Positions 42,630 through 51,687 of a stretch of 64,000 nt of DNA are shown here, piece after piece. The stretch comes from Cognatishimia sp. 1_MG-2023 (GTDB lineage: Bacteria; Pseudomonadota; Alphaproteobacteria; Rhodobacterales; Rhodobacteraceae), in assembly GCF_030548175.1 (NCBI RefSeq), contig NZ_JAUORX010000001.1:558001-622000 (forward strand), in the 5' to 3' direction. The number at the start of each line of letters is the position of its first letter. Positions within the stretch are counted from its first letter, which is position 1. The notes under the pieces were generated by a model that made no database searches, had not been told where the DNA came from, and saw only the letters and a program-made list of their open reading frames with translations. A program made the translations under genes and the position numbers.

Positions 42630-43705
42630 TGGAGACGACGCGGCGATCTTTTTTGGCGGGGCTGCTTGCGGCAAGTGCTTGCCCTACGCCAAGTTGGGCG
42701 GATGTGGGCAGCCCTGCGTTTTTAAGTGCGGCGCGGCAGCGGGATGGGGCGTTTGCGTTGTTTGGATTGGCGGCGGACGGGGCGCATCTGTTTGAAATAC
42801 CCCTGCCCGCGCGCGGACATGCAGCGGCGGCGCATCCCTATCAGCCGATTGCCGTGGCCTTTGCGCGGCGTCCGGGGACCTTTGCGGTGGTGATTGATTG
42901 CAGCACTGGGCACGAGATCAAGAGGTTGCTCGCGCCTGCGGGGCGGCATTTTTATGGGCATGGCGTCTTTTCAGGTGACGGTGCGCTGTTGTTTACCACC
43001 GAGAACGACTTTGAGCAGGCAGAAGGGCGAATTGGGGTTTGGGACGTGGCGCGCGGCTATCAACGGGTGGCTGAGTTTTCGTCGGGCGGTGTGGGGCCAC
43101 ATGACATAAAGCTGATGCCGGATGGTCAAAGCCTTGTGATTGCGAATGGTGGGATTGAAACGCATCCAGACAGTGGGCGCACAAAGCTGAATATCCCGAC
43201 GATGCAGCCAAACCTTAGCTACGTTTCGCTAGAGGGCATGGTGCTGGATCAGGTGGGGCATGGGGCGGCGCGGCGTCTGGCCTCTATCCGGCATTTGGCG
43301 GTGCGGGGTGATGGGCAGGTTGCGATTGGGTGCCAATGGCAGGGATCACTGGCTGATGAGCCGTTGGTTTATACGCACAACCGAGGGGCGGATTTAACTG
43401 CGGTTCCCCTGCCCCAGCAATCTGTTGATTTTGGGGGGTACATTGGCAGCATTGCCTATGCGGCGGATGGGCAGATGATTGCAGCGACGTCACCGCGCGG
43501 AAATGTTGTGTTGCTGCATGATTTGCGCACAGCGGTCTCTTCTGTGGTGTCACAGGCAGATGTGTCTGGCGTTGCGGCGGCGCAGGATGGGCTTGTGCTG
43601 ACGACCGGAGAGGGTTTGCTTTTAAAGGGAACGGGAGCTGGGTTATCAACCGTCGCTGCGGCTGATGTGCAGTGGGATAACCATTTGGTCGCGCTGAATA
43701 CGTAA
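42629..43705 (+). CDS. DUF1513 protein with Tat signal
   Basis: A 358-residue protein with an N-terminal twin-arginine signal (TTRRSFLAGLL). A beta-propeller-like DUF1513 domain follows, with features such as GHGVFSGDGALLFTTEND, GGVGPHDIKLMPDG and the late VSGVAAAQDGLVLTTGEG. Export in folded form suggests a bound cofactor or metal. It overlaps the preceding imelysin by one base (TAATG) and closes the iron-associated operon. Confidence 0.87.
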   Translation: METTRRSFLAGLLAASACPTPSWADVGSPAFLSAARQRDGAFALFGLAADGAHLFEIPLPARGHAAAAHPYQPIAVAFARRPGTFAVVIDCSTGHEIKRLLAPAGRHFYGHGVFSGDGALLFTTENDFEQAEGRIGVWDVARGYQRVAEFSSGGVGPHDIKLMPDGQSLVIANGGIETHPDSGRTKLNIPTMQPNLSYVSLEGMVLDQVGHGAARRLASIRHLAVRGDGQVAIGCQWQGSLADEPLVYTHNRGADLTAVPLPQQSVDFGGYIGSIAYAADGQMIAATSPRGNVVLLHDLRTAVSSVVSQADVSGVAAAQDGLVLTTGEGLLLKGTGAGLSTVAAADVQWDNHLVALNT

Positions 43706-43743
43706 AGGATGATTTAAACGAACGTCGCATTCCTCCGCATAAA

Positions 43744-43801
43744 TCGTCAATTTGTTGAGTTAACGCTTTCATTTATGTCATAATCAACACTACGTTGACG
43801 A
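43744..43801. promoter_or_regulatory. inverted repeats upstream of the LysR gene
   Basis: Nested arms TCGTCAA (43744-43750)/TTGACGA (43795-43801) and TGTTGA (43753-43758)/TCAACA (43784-43789) lie directly before the regulator's ATG. The element TTTGTTGA recurs at 44698-44705 before the next gene, which suggests autoregulation and control of the operon by the LysR protein. Confidence 0.45.
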
Positions 43802-43802
43802 T

Positions 43803-44687
43803 ATGGATCGCATTGACTTAATGAAGGCCTATGTGGCCGTAGCAGAAACGGGATCGTTTACAGGGGCTGCACAGCGCCTTGGTATGACCCCGCAACTGGT
43901 TAGCAAATACGTACGGGCGCTAGAGGATCAGCTAGATGCGCAGTTGTTTATTCGCTCTACCCGGAATGTACGGCTGACGGAAACAGGGGCGGCATATCTT
44001 GGCAAATGTTTGCAGCTTTTGGAGGATTTCGACGAGTTGACCGCGGCTGTGCGTCAGGATCATCGCGCGCCTCAGGGCAAGCTGACCATTGCGGCACCAT
44101 CGACCTATGGCGAGTTATTTCTTGCAGATGCCATCGCGGATTTTGCATTGGCCTACCCAAAGGTTCAGATAGATTTGCAATTGTCTGACCGCTACGTCAG
44201 CCTGCTGGACGAAGGGATTGATGTTGCGATCCGTATTGGTCATCTAGAGGATTCCAGCTTTGTTGCCAGTAAGATAGCCCAAGCGCGGCTGGTCTATTGC
44301 GCCAGCCCTGAATATCTGGCGCGGCACGGAACGCCACGAAAACCCGAAGATTTGCGGGACCACGCCTGTATTATTGATAGCAATTTCAGGATGGGACATA
44401 GCTGGCCCTTTTCAAGCCCGAGTGGTTCGGAAAAGGTCGAAGTTACGGGCCGCTTGAAGGCCAATAGCGCGGGTGCTGCGCGGCGGTTTGCATTAAAGGA
44501 CGGTGGAGTCTTGTTAAGCCCTGAATATGTTGTTGAGGCAGATATAAAAGACGGTCGCCTGTCGCCGATTTTAGAGCATCACTGGCCCGAAAGTTTGGGG
44601 GTATATGCGGTTTACCTTGAGAACCGCCACCTGTCGGCAAAGGTGCGCGTCTTTGTTGATTTTATGCGATCAAAGCTGCGTCGATAA
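43803..44687 (+). CDS. LysR-family transcriptional regulator
   Basis: A 294-residue LysR regulator. The N-terminal helix-turn-helix includes YVAVAETGSFTGAAQRLGMT and QLVSKYVRALEDQL. A substrate-binding domain of the CrgA/PA-type subgroup follows (GKLTIAAPSTYGELFLADAI, DEGIDVAIRIGHLEDSS). It precedes genes for quinone reduction and ring cleavage in the same direction and shares a TTTGTTGA element with their promoter. An aromatic or quinone effector is plausible but unproven. Confidence 0.88.
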   Translation: MDRIDLMKAYVAVAETGSFTGAAQRLGMTPQLVSKYVRALEDQLDAQLFIRSTRNVRLTETGAAYLGKCLQLLEDFDELTAAVRQDHRAPQGKLTIAAPSTYGELFLADAIADFALAYPKVQIDLQLSDRYVSLLDEGIDVAIRIGHLEDSSFVASKIAQARLVYCASPEYLARHGTPRKPEDLRDHACIIDSNFRMGHSWPFSSPSGSEKVEVTGRLKANSAGAARRFALKDGGVLLSPEYVVEADIKDGRLSPILEHHWPESLGVYAVYLENRHLSAKVRVFVDFMRSKLRR

Positions 44688-44688
44688 T

Positions 44689-44707
44689 TATCTACATTTT
44701 GTTGATA
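44689..44707. promoter_or_regulatory. LysR-type dyad upstream of the hydroquinone reductase gene
   Basis: TATCTAC (44689-44695) and GTTGATA (44701-44707) form a seven-base dyad with one mismatch around ATTTT. The right half repeats the TTTGTTGA seen before the LysR gene itself. Confidence 0.45.
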
Positions 44708-44785
44708 GTGAAGCCATAATAAGCCAGATTAACACCGGTGATACTCTGAGTATATCTTGCAAAGACCCCAAAACGGAGAAGCAAG

Positions 44786-45748
44786 ATGTTGGTGGATGGA
44801 AAATGGAATGCGGACTGGCAGCCGGTACAGGCTGCCGATGAGAAAGGGCGATTTGTTCGTCAGGATTCGGTTTTTCGCGATTGGATTACACCTGATGGGC
44901 ACCCCGGACCTGAAGGTCAGCCCGCCTTACCTGCAGAGGCAGGTCGTTATCATTTGATCGTCGCTTACATTTGCCCATGGGCGTCGCGCGCCCTGATGGC
45001 GCGTGCGTTGAAGGGGCTTGAGGATGTGATTTCGATAACAGTGGTTGACCCGCGCCTTTCTAACGAAGGATGGACGTTTGGCGATTTCCCCGGATCGGAC
45101 ATGACCGATCCGTTGATCGGCGCGACCTATATGCATGAATTCTATACCCATAGTGATCCGAAAGTGTCCGGCCGTGCGACGGTGCCTGTGCTTTGGGACA
45201 AGAAAACGGGGCGCATCGTGAATAATGAAAGTGCTGATATTCTGCGGATTTTGAATTCTGGGTTTGGTGAACTTGCGAATAATGACATTGACCTACGCCC
45301 TGACGCGCTGCTGGCGCAAATCGAAGACCTGAATGCGCAGATGTATGACAGCCTGAACAATGGCGTTTACAAAGCCGGTTTTGCGACGTCTCAGTTTGCT
45401 TATGAAGAAGCCAACGACGGCATTTTCGCAATGTTGGAGAGGTTGGAAAGCCAGCTTTCTGATGGTCGTCGTTTTCTACTGGGGCAAGAGATTACAGAGG
45501 CTGACATTCGGGCCTTTGTCACCTTGATCCGGTTTGATGCGGCCTATGTTGGGTTGTTTAAAACCAACCGTTGCCGCATTGCGGACTTCCCTTATTTGCA
45601 AGGCTTTCTGAATTCAGTGCTGGCTCTCCCTGGCATTCGTAGCACGGTTCGGATCGACCATATCAAGGCGGGGTATTATTCTATCAAAGCCCTAAACCCG
45701 AACGGCATTGTGCCGACGGGACCGGATTTTTCAGAGTTGGGATTGTAA
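44786..45748 (+). CDS. glutathionyl-hydroquinone reductase (GST superfamily, YqjG/PcpF type)
   Basis: A 320-residue Xi-class glutathione transferase that reduces glutathionyl-hydroquinones. Key features are the catalytic Cys63 in YICPWASRAL, the family insert SNEGWTFGDFPGSD, VPVLWDKKTGRIVNNESADI for glutathione binding, and the C-terminal helical domain with EITEADIRAFVTLIRFDAAY. It leads a three-gene operon with a DODA-type dioxygenase and a HbpS/GlcG-like protein. That context points to detoxification or catabolism of quinones or catechols. Confidence 0.92.
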   Translation: MLVDGKWNADWQPVQAADEKGRFVRQDSVFRDWITPDGHPGPEGQPALPAEAGRYHLIVAYICPWASRALMARALKGLEDVISITVVDPRLSNEGWTFGDFPGSDMTDPLIGATYMHEFYTHSDPKVSGRATVPVLWDKKTGRIVNNESADILRILNSGFGELANNDIDLRPDALLAQIEDLNAQMYDSLNNGVYKAGFATSQFAYEEANDGIFAMLERLESQLSDGRRFLLGQEITEADIRAFVTLIRFDAAYVGLFKTNRCRIADFPYLQGFLNSVLALPGIRSTVRIDHIKAGYYSIKALNPNGIVPTGPDFSELGL

Positions 45749-45751
45749 GCG

Positions 45752-46534
45752 ATGCAGCCAGCTTTATTCCTACCGCATGGCGCGCCGGATTTGGCGCTTA
45801 GCCAAATTCCGGCTGCTCAATTCTTGCAAGGCCTTTTTGAGGACAGACCACTGCCGAAAGGGATTGTGATTATCTCGGCCCATTGGGAATCCCCGGGGCT
45901 TCAGCTGACCACGGCACCGCAGCTTGAGACCATTCATGATTTTGGTGGCTTTGGTCCGGCGCTGCACGCGTTGCATTATCCTGCAAAGACCGCCTCTTGG
46001 GTCATTGAAGCGACCAAGCAAGCCTTGAACGCAGGCGGTATTGAGGCCGAAGACAATTGGCAACGTGGGCTGGATCATGGCGCGTGGATTCCGCTGATGT
46101 TGGCGCTTCCAAAGGCTGACATTCCGGTAGTGCAATTGTCCCTGCCCTATGGCAGCACGCCAGAAGCGCTGTTTTATCTGGGGCAAGCGCTGTCAGAGTT
46201 GGCGCATCAGGATATTCTGGTGATTGGCTCTGGGGCGACGGTGCATAATTTACGCAAAATCGCACCCGAAGGCAGCAAGACGCCCGGTTGGGCGACTGGG
46301 TTTGATGATTGGATCGAAGACGTATTGATCGCCCAAGACTGGGCTGCGTTTTTTCAATTTCGAAACAGTGAATTCGGGCGGATTTCACACCCTACACCTG
46401 AGCATTTCTTGCCGCTTCTGGTGGTGGCTGGCATTTGTGATGCGCGATCTCGTTCGGTGATGAAGACCATTCATCGATCCTATAGTTATGGCTCGATTGG
46501 CATGGCGGCTTGGGAGGTTTGTGATGCGATTTGA
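45752..46534 (+). CDS. class III extradiol ring-cleavage dioxygenase (DODA/YgiD family)
   Basis: A 260-residue non-haem metal enzyme related to 4,5-DOPA dioxygenase. Likely metal and catalytic histidines are H9 (FLPHGAP), H44 (ISAHWES), H109 (GLDHGAWIPL) and H165 (ATVHNLR). It would cleave a catechol-type ring. It starts three bases after the preceding stop and its end overlaps the next gene by about 11 bases. The physiological substrate is unknown. Confidence 0.9.
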   Translation: MQPALFLPHGAPDLALSQIPAAQFLQGLFEDRPLPKGIVIISAHWESPGLQLTTAPQLETIHDFGGFGPALHALHYPAKTASWVIEATKQALNAGGIEAEDNWQRGLDHGAWIPLMLALPKADIPVVQLSLPYGSTPEALFYLGQALSELAHQDILVIGSGATVHNLRKIAPEGSKTPGWATGFDDWIEDVLIAQDWAAFFQFRNSEFGRISHPTPEHFLPLLVVAGICDARSRSVMKTIHRSYSYGSIGMAAWEVCDAI

Positions 46535-46946
46535 CCTTGCAAAGGCGCTTGGGGACGCGGCCCTATCGTCGGCTAGTCAGCGTGGGTTACCGCCGTTGGC
46601 AATTGTCATTCTGGATACGGGTGCGCATGTGAAATTTGCGGCCACCCAAGATGGCGCTGGCCCCCTGCGCTACCCGATTGCATTGGCCAAAGCGAATGCC
46701 GCTATCGGAATGGGCATGAGCACGCGGCAGCTTTTTTCGCTATTTGAAGGAGAGTTGCTGCCTGATCGCTTCTCGAATGCGATTTCGTCGGTTGCGACGC
46801 ACGGGTTCGCGCCACAGCCCGGAGGGGAGTTGGTTATGGTTGATGGCTTGCCCGTTGGCGCCATTGGCATTTCGGGCGCGTCCTCTGATCAGGATGAAGC
46901 GATTGCGCTGGCAGCATTGCAGAGCGTCAAACAGGCATTTGTGTAA
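46524..46946 (+). CDS. HbpS/GlcG-family protein (DUF336)
   Basis: A 140-residue single-domain protein of the GlcG/HbpS haem-binding-like family. It has the usual core IVILDTGAHVKFAA near residue 30 and the glycine-rich end GELVMVDGLPVGAIGISGASSDQDEAIA. Members have been linked to haem binding, redox sensing or cobalamin pathways. Here it rides with the dioxygenase, whose last codons it overlaps. ATG 46524 follows GGGAGG. Function is not determined. Confidence 0.83.
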   Translation: MRFDLAKALGDAALSSASQRGLPPLAIVILDTGAHVKFAATQDGAGPLRYPIALAKANAAIGMGMSTRQLFSLFEGELLPDRFSNAISSVATHGFAPQPGGELVMVDGLPVGAIGISGASSDQDEAIALAALQSVKQAFV

Positions 46947-46974
46947 GAACAGGTTTAATGCCTGACGCCCTCCT

Positions 46975-46994
46975 TGCGCATCATTCGATGCGCA
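46975..46994. terminator. short hairpin between convergent genes
   Basis: TGCGCATC (46975-46982) and GATGCGCA (46987-46994) form a perfect eight-base stem with a four-base loop that includes the stop codon of the minus-strand MBL gene. No T-run is present, so a terminator role is uncertain. Confidence 0.4.
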
Positions 46995-47832
46995 GGGTCA
47001 TCCCATCTTGGCCGATGGTTGTTTGGCCTGCCCATGTCTTTTGAACGTCAGCGCGCCAATCTGCTTCGCCAAAGTTTGGATCGTCTGCTGGTACCAAGTG
47101 GTTTAACACGAGATGGCCAACATTGGCTGCGCTTGCGATCTTTCCGACATCCTCTGCCGGTGTATGTGAGGCGAGCAGATGTTCGCGTAGGCGTTCTGCG
47201 CCCGGGGTGCGTTTGATCAAGTTCTCCACGCCAGCCATCAGCATTGCTTCGTGGATCAACACGTTGGCCCCTTTGGAAAATTCCGCGAGTGGTGGGAAAT
47301 AACAAGTGTCCGCTGAAAACACGATGGATTTTCCATTTGCCTCAAACCGCAAGGCGAAACAGTCCGTGATCGGAGGGTGATCAACGCGCAATGCGGTGAC
47401 AGCCAGATCCCCAAGACGGGTGACATCACCCGGACCGTAGGTTTCAATCGTTATCATATCGCGCAATGGCGGGCGGCCTTCGTCGTCCATACGAATTGCG
47501 TAATCAAAGGACATTGAGGCAAGGAAGCCATCCCAATAGCCCTGTATCCCTTCGGGGCCATAGACTTTGACTTCGCGTCGAAGTCCCGTTGTCCAGGCGG
47601 TGTAAAGCAGCGGGCCAAGTTCTAAGACATGGTCAGAATGCAGGTGCGTTATGAAAATCGCATCTATGTCTAGCAGGCTGACGCCTGCCTCTACCGTGCT
47701 GCGCGCGGCACCGATTGCGCAATCAATCAGGACCGTCTGGCCCCCAAATTGCAAAAGCGATGCGGTTGGCATTGCGCCGCCCTGACGAATGGCAGGGCCG
47801 CCTTTGACGCCCAGCAGTGTGACTTGTTCCAT
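46981..47832 (-). CDS. MBL-fold metallo-hydrolase (ribonuclease Z-like)
   Basis: A 283-residue metallo-beta-lactamase-fold hydrolase. The first strand is QVTLLGVKGGPAIRQGG. The metal site is THLHSDHV, with further ligands in HPPITD and SADTCY, and a late His in LNHLVPAD. This pattern fits arylsulfatase/RNase Z-type members rather than glyoxalases. ATG 47832 follows AAAGG; the extension to 47871 adds a non-conserved segment. No pathway is evident; it lies alone between a quinone operon and the oxoprolinase. Confidence 0.85.
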   Translation of the reverse strand: MEQVTLLGVKGGPAIRQGGAMPTASLLQFGGQTVLIDCAIGAARSTVEAGVSLLDIDAIFITHLHSDHVLELGPLLYTAWTTGLRREVKVYGPEGIQGYWDGFLASMSFDYAIRMDDEGRPPLRDMITIETYGPGDVTRLGDLAVTALRVDHPPITDCFALRFEANGKSIVFSADTCYFPPLAEFSKGANVLIHEAMLMAGVENLIKRTPGAERLREHLLASHTPAEDVGKIASAANVGHLVLNHLVPADDPNFGEADWRADVQKTWAGQTTIGQDGMTLRIE

Positions 47833-47960
47833 GCAGTGCCTTTCTAGCGCGTCAGCGAACGGCTGTTTCAATCGCGGTTATACCAACACGGAGGATTGCC
47901 CTGAGCAAGCCGCCGCGCCAAAAAAATTGAGACGGTTTTCTCGGTTTTACAGCGCGTTGG

Positions 47961-50900
47961 TTACTTTGCTGGGTTACCGAAGCCCCCACCTCCCGGAGAC
48001 ATGAGAACAAAGACATCCCCCGGATTCATTTCGGCCTCGTCATTGCCTTTTAGGCTTTCTTTGGTGCCGTCCTTGCGAATGACGCTGTTGATGCCTGCTG
48101 CGCCTTCTTGGCCACCGTCCACGCCATGCGGGCGGGTTACACGGTGAGAGGACAAGACGGTGACGGTCATCGGTTCTAGGAATTGCAGGGCACGCACGAT
48201 GCCGTCGCCGCCATTGAATTTGCCTTTGCCGCCTGAATTTTGGCGGATCGAGAACTCGTCGACGCGGACGGGAAAGCGCGTTTCCAGCACCTCTGGATCG
48301 GTCATGCGGGTGTTTGTCATATGGCTGTGCACGGCGCTTGCCCCGGCAAAGCCATCGCCCGCGCCTGTGCCGCCGCAGATGGTTTCGTAGTTTTGGAACT
48401 CATCGTTGCCATAGACGAAATTGTTCATGGTCCCTTGGCTGCCCGCGATCACGCCCAGCGCGCCATAGAGCGTGTCGGCGATTGATTGGCTGACCTCGGT
48501 GTTGCCTGAGATTACGGCCGCTGGGGCTTGGGGATTGATCATGGTTCCCTTTGGAACGATGAGATTCAGCGGCTTTAGGCAGCCCTCGTTCATTGGGATG
48601 TTTGAGCCAACCAATGTTCTAAAGACATAAAGAACAACCGCGCGGCAAATTGCGAGTGGTGCGTTGTAGTTGAACGGGTCCTGTTGGGAGGTACCGGTGA
48701 AATCAATTGTGGCTTCGCGCGCGGTTTTATCCACGGAAATCGCCACCTTAATCTGCGCGCCGCTGTCCATGGGATAGGTGAAGCGACTGTCGCGTAAAAC
48801 GTCGAGCACGCGGCGCACGCTTTCTTCGGCATTGGCTTGAACGTGGCCCATGTAGGCATGTACAACGTTCAATCCGAATTGACGGGTGATCTTGGTCAGT
48901 TCGACAACCCCAGTCGAGTTCGCGGCGACCTGTGCTGCCAAATCGGCCATGTTCTGATCAATGTTGCGACAAGGGTATTTGCCCGATGACAAGAGCGCGC
49001 GGGCTGCTGCCTCCTGTAGAACGCCCTCTTTGACGAGACGGACGTTATCAATCAACACGCCTTCTTCTTCGATATGGCGGCTGTCAGGCGGTGCGGAGCC
49101 CGGGGTTTTGCCGCCGATGTCAGCGTGATGGCCCCGCGATGCGACGGTGTAGATGATGCTTTCGCCCTGATCATCAAACACAGGTGTGATGACGGTGACG
49201 TCTGGCAGATGCGTGCCCCCATTGTATGGGTTGTTCATCATAAAGACGTCGCCGGGGCGGATTTTGCCTGCGTTCTGCGCAAGGACGATGCGCACGCTTT
49301 CGGACATAGACCCAAGATGGACAGGCACATGCGGTGCGTTTGCGACGAGGTCACCGTTTGCGTCAAAGATCGCGCATGAGAAATCATAGCGTTCTTTGAT
49401 ATTCACGGAATAAGCCGTGTTGGCGAGTGTCGCCCCCATTTGCTCGGCAATCGACATGAACAGGTTGTTAAAGACCTCTAGCATAACGGGATCAACGGTT
49501 GTTCCGATGGCTTCTTTGCGATCAAGGGCCACGACCCGCCGCAGGATCAAGTTTCCGCCTGTTGTGGCTTCTGCTTGCCAGCCTTGCTCTAACACGTTGG
49601 TGCCGGTTGGCTCTGTTAGGATAGCGGGGCCATCTACGGTTTCGCCAATTGCGAGCGTTGAGCGATCTACAAGGGGGACATCAACCCATTCGCCCTGGCT
49701 GAACATTGGGGCGGTTTTCGGGGTGCTGCGTGTGATGGGCGCTGTGTCGATTGTGACGGTTTCACCGGTTGAACCAATCGCCTCTGCGGTCAAAAGGTCG
49801 ATGATTAGGGTCGCGTATTCTGGAACGAAACCAAAGCGTTGCTGATGGGCTTTGTTAAAGCTCAGTGTCATCTGTTCTGGCGTGCCAAAGGGGACTTCGA
49901 GCGTTTGATGCGCACCGTCTGTGCGGATGTGGGCCACGGAGACTGTGCGGATGTTGTTCGGATCAATGCCTTGTGCGGCGACTTCGGCTTTGGCTTTTTC
50001 GGTCAGCGTTTCTAAGGCGCGTTTGGCAGCTTCGGCGTCTTCGATGGGGGCTGCGAATTGATATTCGTGGATGGCGCGGACGTCTGCCAGCCCCATGCCA
50101 AAGGCAGATAGGACGCCAGCAAATGGGTGGATAAAGATGCTTTCCATGCCCAGTGCATCAGCCACTAGGCAGGCGTGTTGTCCGCCTGCCCCGCCAAAGC
50201 AGTTCATCGTGTATTTGGTGACATCGTATCCCCGTTGCACGCTGATCTTTTTGATTGCGTTGGCCATGTTTTCAACGGCGATCCGCAAGAAACCTTCGGC
50301 GATGTCTTCGACGGATTTACCACCACCGATTTCAGCGGCGAGTGTTTGGAATTTCTCACGCACCACGTCCACATCAAGGGGTTCATCCCCGTTGGGGCCA
50401 AAGACTGATGGGAATTCGGATGGCTGCAATTTGCCAAGCAGGACGTTGCAATCCGTTACGGTCAATTCGCCGCCACGACGGTAGGCGGCTGGTCCGGGGT
50501 TGGCACCTGCGCTTTCCGGGCCGACTTGCATGCGGCCATCACGGTAGGACAGGATCGAGCCACCACCCGCCGCGACGGTGTGAATGGACATCATCGGGGC
50601 GCGCATGCGCACTCCGGCGACTTCTGTTTCAAAGGAGCGTTCAAATTCGCCTGCGTAGTGGCAGACGTCGGTTGAGGTCCCGCCCATGTCAAAGCCAATC
50701 AGGCGATCAAAACCGTGTTCGGCTGCTGTGCGAACCATGCCAACAACGCCACCGGCTGGGCCGGATAGGATGGCGTCTTTGCCTTGGAAAAGGCGCGCGT
50801 CTGTGAGGCCGCCGTTGGATTGCATGAACATCAGGCTATCGCATCCGCCGTCAGATGTGCGCAGGGCGTTGGCCACTTGTTCGACATAACGGCGCAGGAT

Positions 50901-51563
50901 TGGCGAGAGGTATGCATCCACTACGGCTGTATCACCGCGGGAGACCAGTTTGATTAGCGGGCTTGCCTCGTGGCTGAGTGAGACTTGAGTAAAGCCGGTT
51001 TGTCGTGCCATTTCGCCGAGGCGGGTTTCGTGATCGGTAAAACGGTAGCCGTGCATTAGTGCGATTGCGACGGATCGGTAGCCGTCTGCATAGGCTTTGG
51101 TCAGAGCTTCTTGGGCGCTTTCTGTGTCCAACGGAGATACGACCTCGCCGTCTGCACTGACGCGCTCGTCTACTTCGATGGCGTTTTCATACAGCAATTC
51201 GGGGAGTTTGATTTCCAGATCAAAAAGATCCGGCCGGTTCTGATAGCCAATCCGCAGAAGATCACCGAAGCCTTTGGTAATCAGAAGCAGAGTGCGCTCG
51301 CCCTTGCGTTCAAGCAGCGCATTGGTGGCGACGGTTGTTCCCATTTTCACGGCTGAAATGCGCCCTTTTGGGACGTCTTCGGCCCCTGTCACGCCAAGCA
51401 TTGACTTGATCCCATGCACGGCGGCATCTGGATACATCTCGGGGTTTTCAGAGAGCAGTTTGTGCGTTTCCAATTGCCCATCTGGGCGGCGCGCAACGAT
51501 GTCAGTGAACGTGCCGCCACGGTCAACCCAAAATTGCCATTTGTTTTTGTTGGCCGTTTCCAT
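47961..51563 (-). CDS. 5-oxoprolinase/hydantoinase, fused A and B subunits
   Basis: A 1200-residue ATP-dependent amidohydrolase. HyuA-like residues 1 to about 685 carry FWVDRGGTFTDIVARRPDG, MGTTVATNALLERKG and GFDMGGTSTDVCHY in the actin-like nucleotide fold. HyuB-like residues from about 690 begin DPVMLEVFNNLFMSIAEQMG and end in GGGGFGNP. Fused forms hydrolyse 5-oxoproline or hydantoin-like lactams. The palindrome 38 bases upstream of its ATG and the MarR gene behind it suggest local, ligand-dependent control. Confidence 0.92.
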   Translation of the reverse strand: METANKNKWQFWVDRGGTFTDIVARRPDGQLETHKLLSENPEMYPDAAVHGIKSMLGVTGAEDVPKGRISAVKMGTTVATNALLERKGERTLLLITKGFGDLLRIGYQNRPDLFDLEIKLPELLYENAIEVDERVSADGEVVSPLDTESAQEALTKAYADGYRSVAIALMHGYRFTDHETRLGEMARQTGFTQVSLSHEASPLIKLVSRGDTAVVDAYLSPILRRYVEQVANALRTSDGGCDSLMFMQSNGGLTDARLFQGKDAILSGPAGGVVGMVRTAAEHGFDRLIGFDMGGTSTDVCHYAGEFERSFETEVAGVRMRAPMMSIHTVAAGGGSILSYRDGRMQVGPESAGANPGPAAYRRGGELTVTDCNVLLGKLQPSEFPSVFGPNGDEPLDVDVVREKFQTLAAEIGGGKSVEDIAEGFLRIAVENMANAIKKISVQRGYDVTKYTMNCFGGAGGQHACLVADALGMESIFIHPFAGVLSAFGMGLADVRAIHEYQFAAPIEDAEAAKRALETLTEKAKAEVAAQGIDPNNIRTVSVAHIRTDGAHQTLEVPFGTPEQMTLSFNKAHQQRFGFVPEYATLIIDLLTAEAIGSTGETVTIDTAPITRSTPKTAPMFSQGEWVDVPLVDRSTLAIGETVDGPAILTEPTGTNVLEQGWQAEATTGGNLILRRVVALDRKEAIGTTVDPVMLEVFNNLFMSIAEQMGATLANTAYSVNIKERYDFSCAIFDANGDLVANAPHVPVHLGSMSESVRIVLAQNAGKIRPGDVFMMNNPYNGGTHLPDVTVITPVFDDQGESIIYTVASRGHHADIGGKTPGSAPPDSRHIEEEGVLIDNVRLVKEGVLQEAAARALLSSGKYPCRNIDQNMADLAAQVAANSTGVVELTKITRQFGLNVVHAYMGHVQANAEESVRRVLDVLRDSRFTYPMDSGAQIKVAISVDKTAREATIDFTGTSQQDPFNYNAPLAICRAVVLYVFRTLVGSNIPMNEGCLKPLNLIVPKGTMINPQAPAAVISGNTEVSQSIADTLYGALGVIAGSQGTMNNFVYGNDEFQNYETICGGTGAGDGFAGASAVHSHMTNTRMTDPEVLETRFPVRVDEFSIRQNSGGKGKFNGGDGIVRALQFLEPMTVTVLSSHRVTRPHGVDGGQEGAAGINSVIRKDGTKESLKGNDEAEMNPGDVFVLMSPGGGGFGNPAK

Positions 51564-51600
51564 CGTCTGCTCCTTGGGTGTCTTGCTCGCAGATATGAGT

Positions 51601-51627
51601 ATAACGCTGACAAATTGTCAACGTTAT
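51601..51627. promoter_or_regulatory. 27-base palindromic operator upstream of the oxoprolinase gene
   Basis: ATAACG (51601-51606) with CGTTAT (51622-51627), and TGACAA (51608-51613) with TTGTCA (51615-51620), form one near-perfect palindrome. It has a single central base and one mismatched pair. It lies between the oxoprolinase start and the MarR-like gene and is the size expected for a MarR-family dimer. Confidence 0.75.
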
Positions 51628-51687
51628 GAAGGGGAGCAGCACCGTTGATTGCGTTGGCGATCTTTATCCCTTTGCTCGGAGTGGGGC

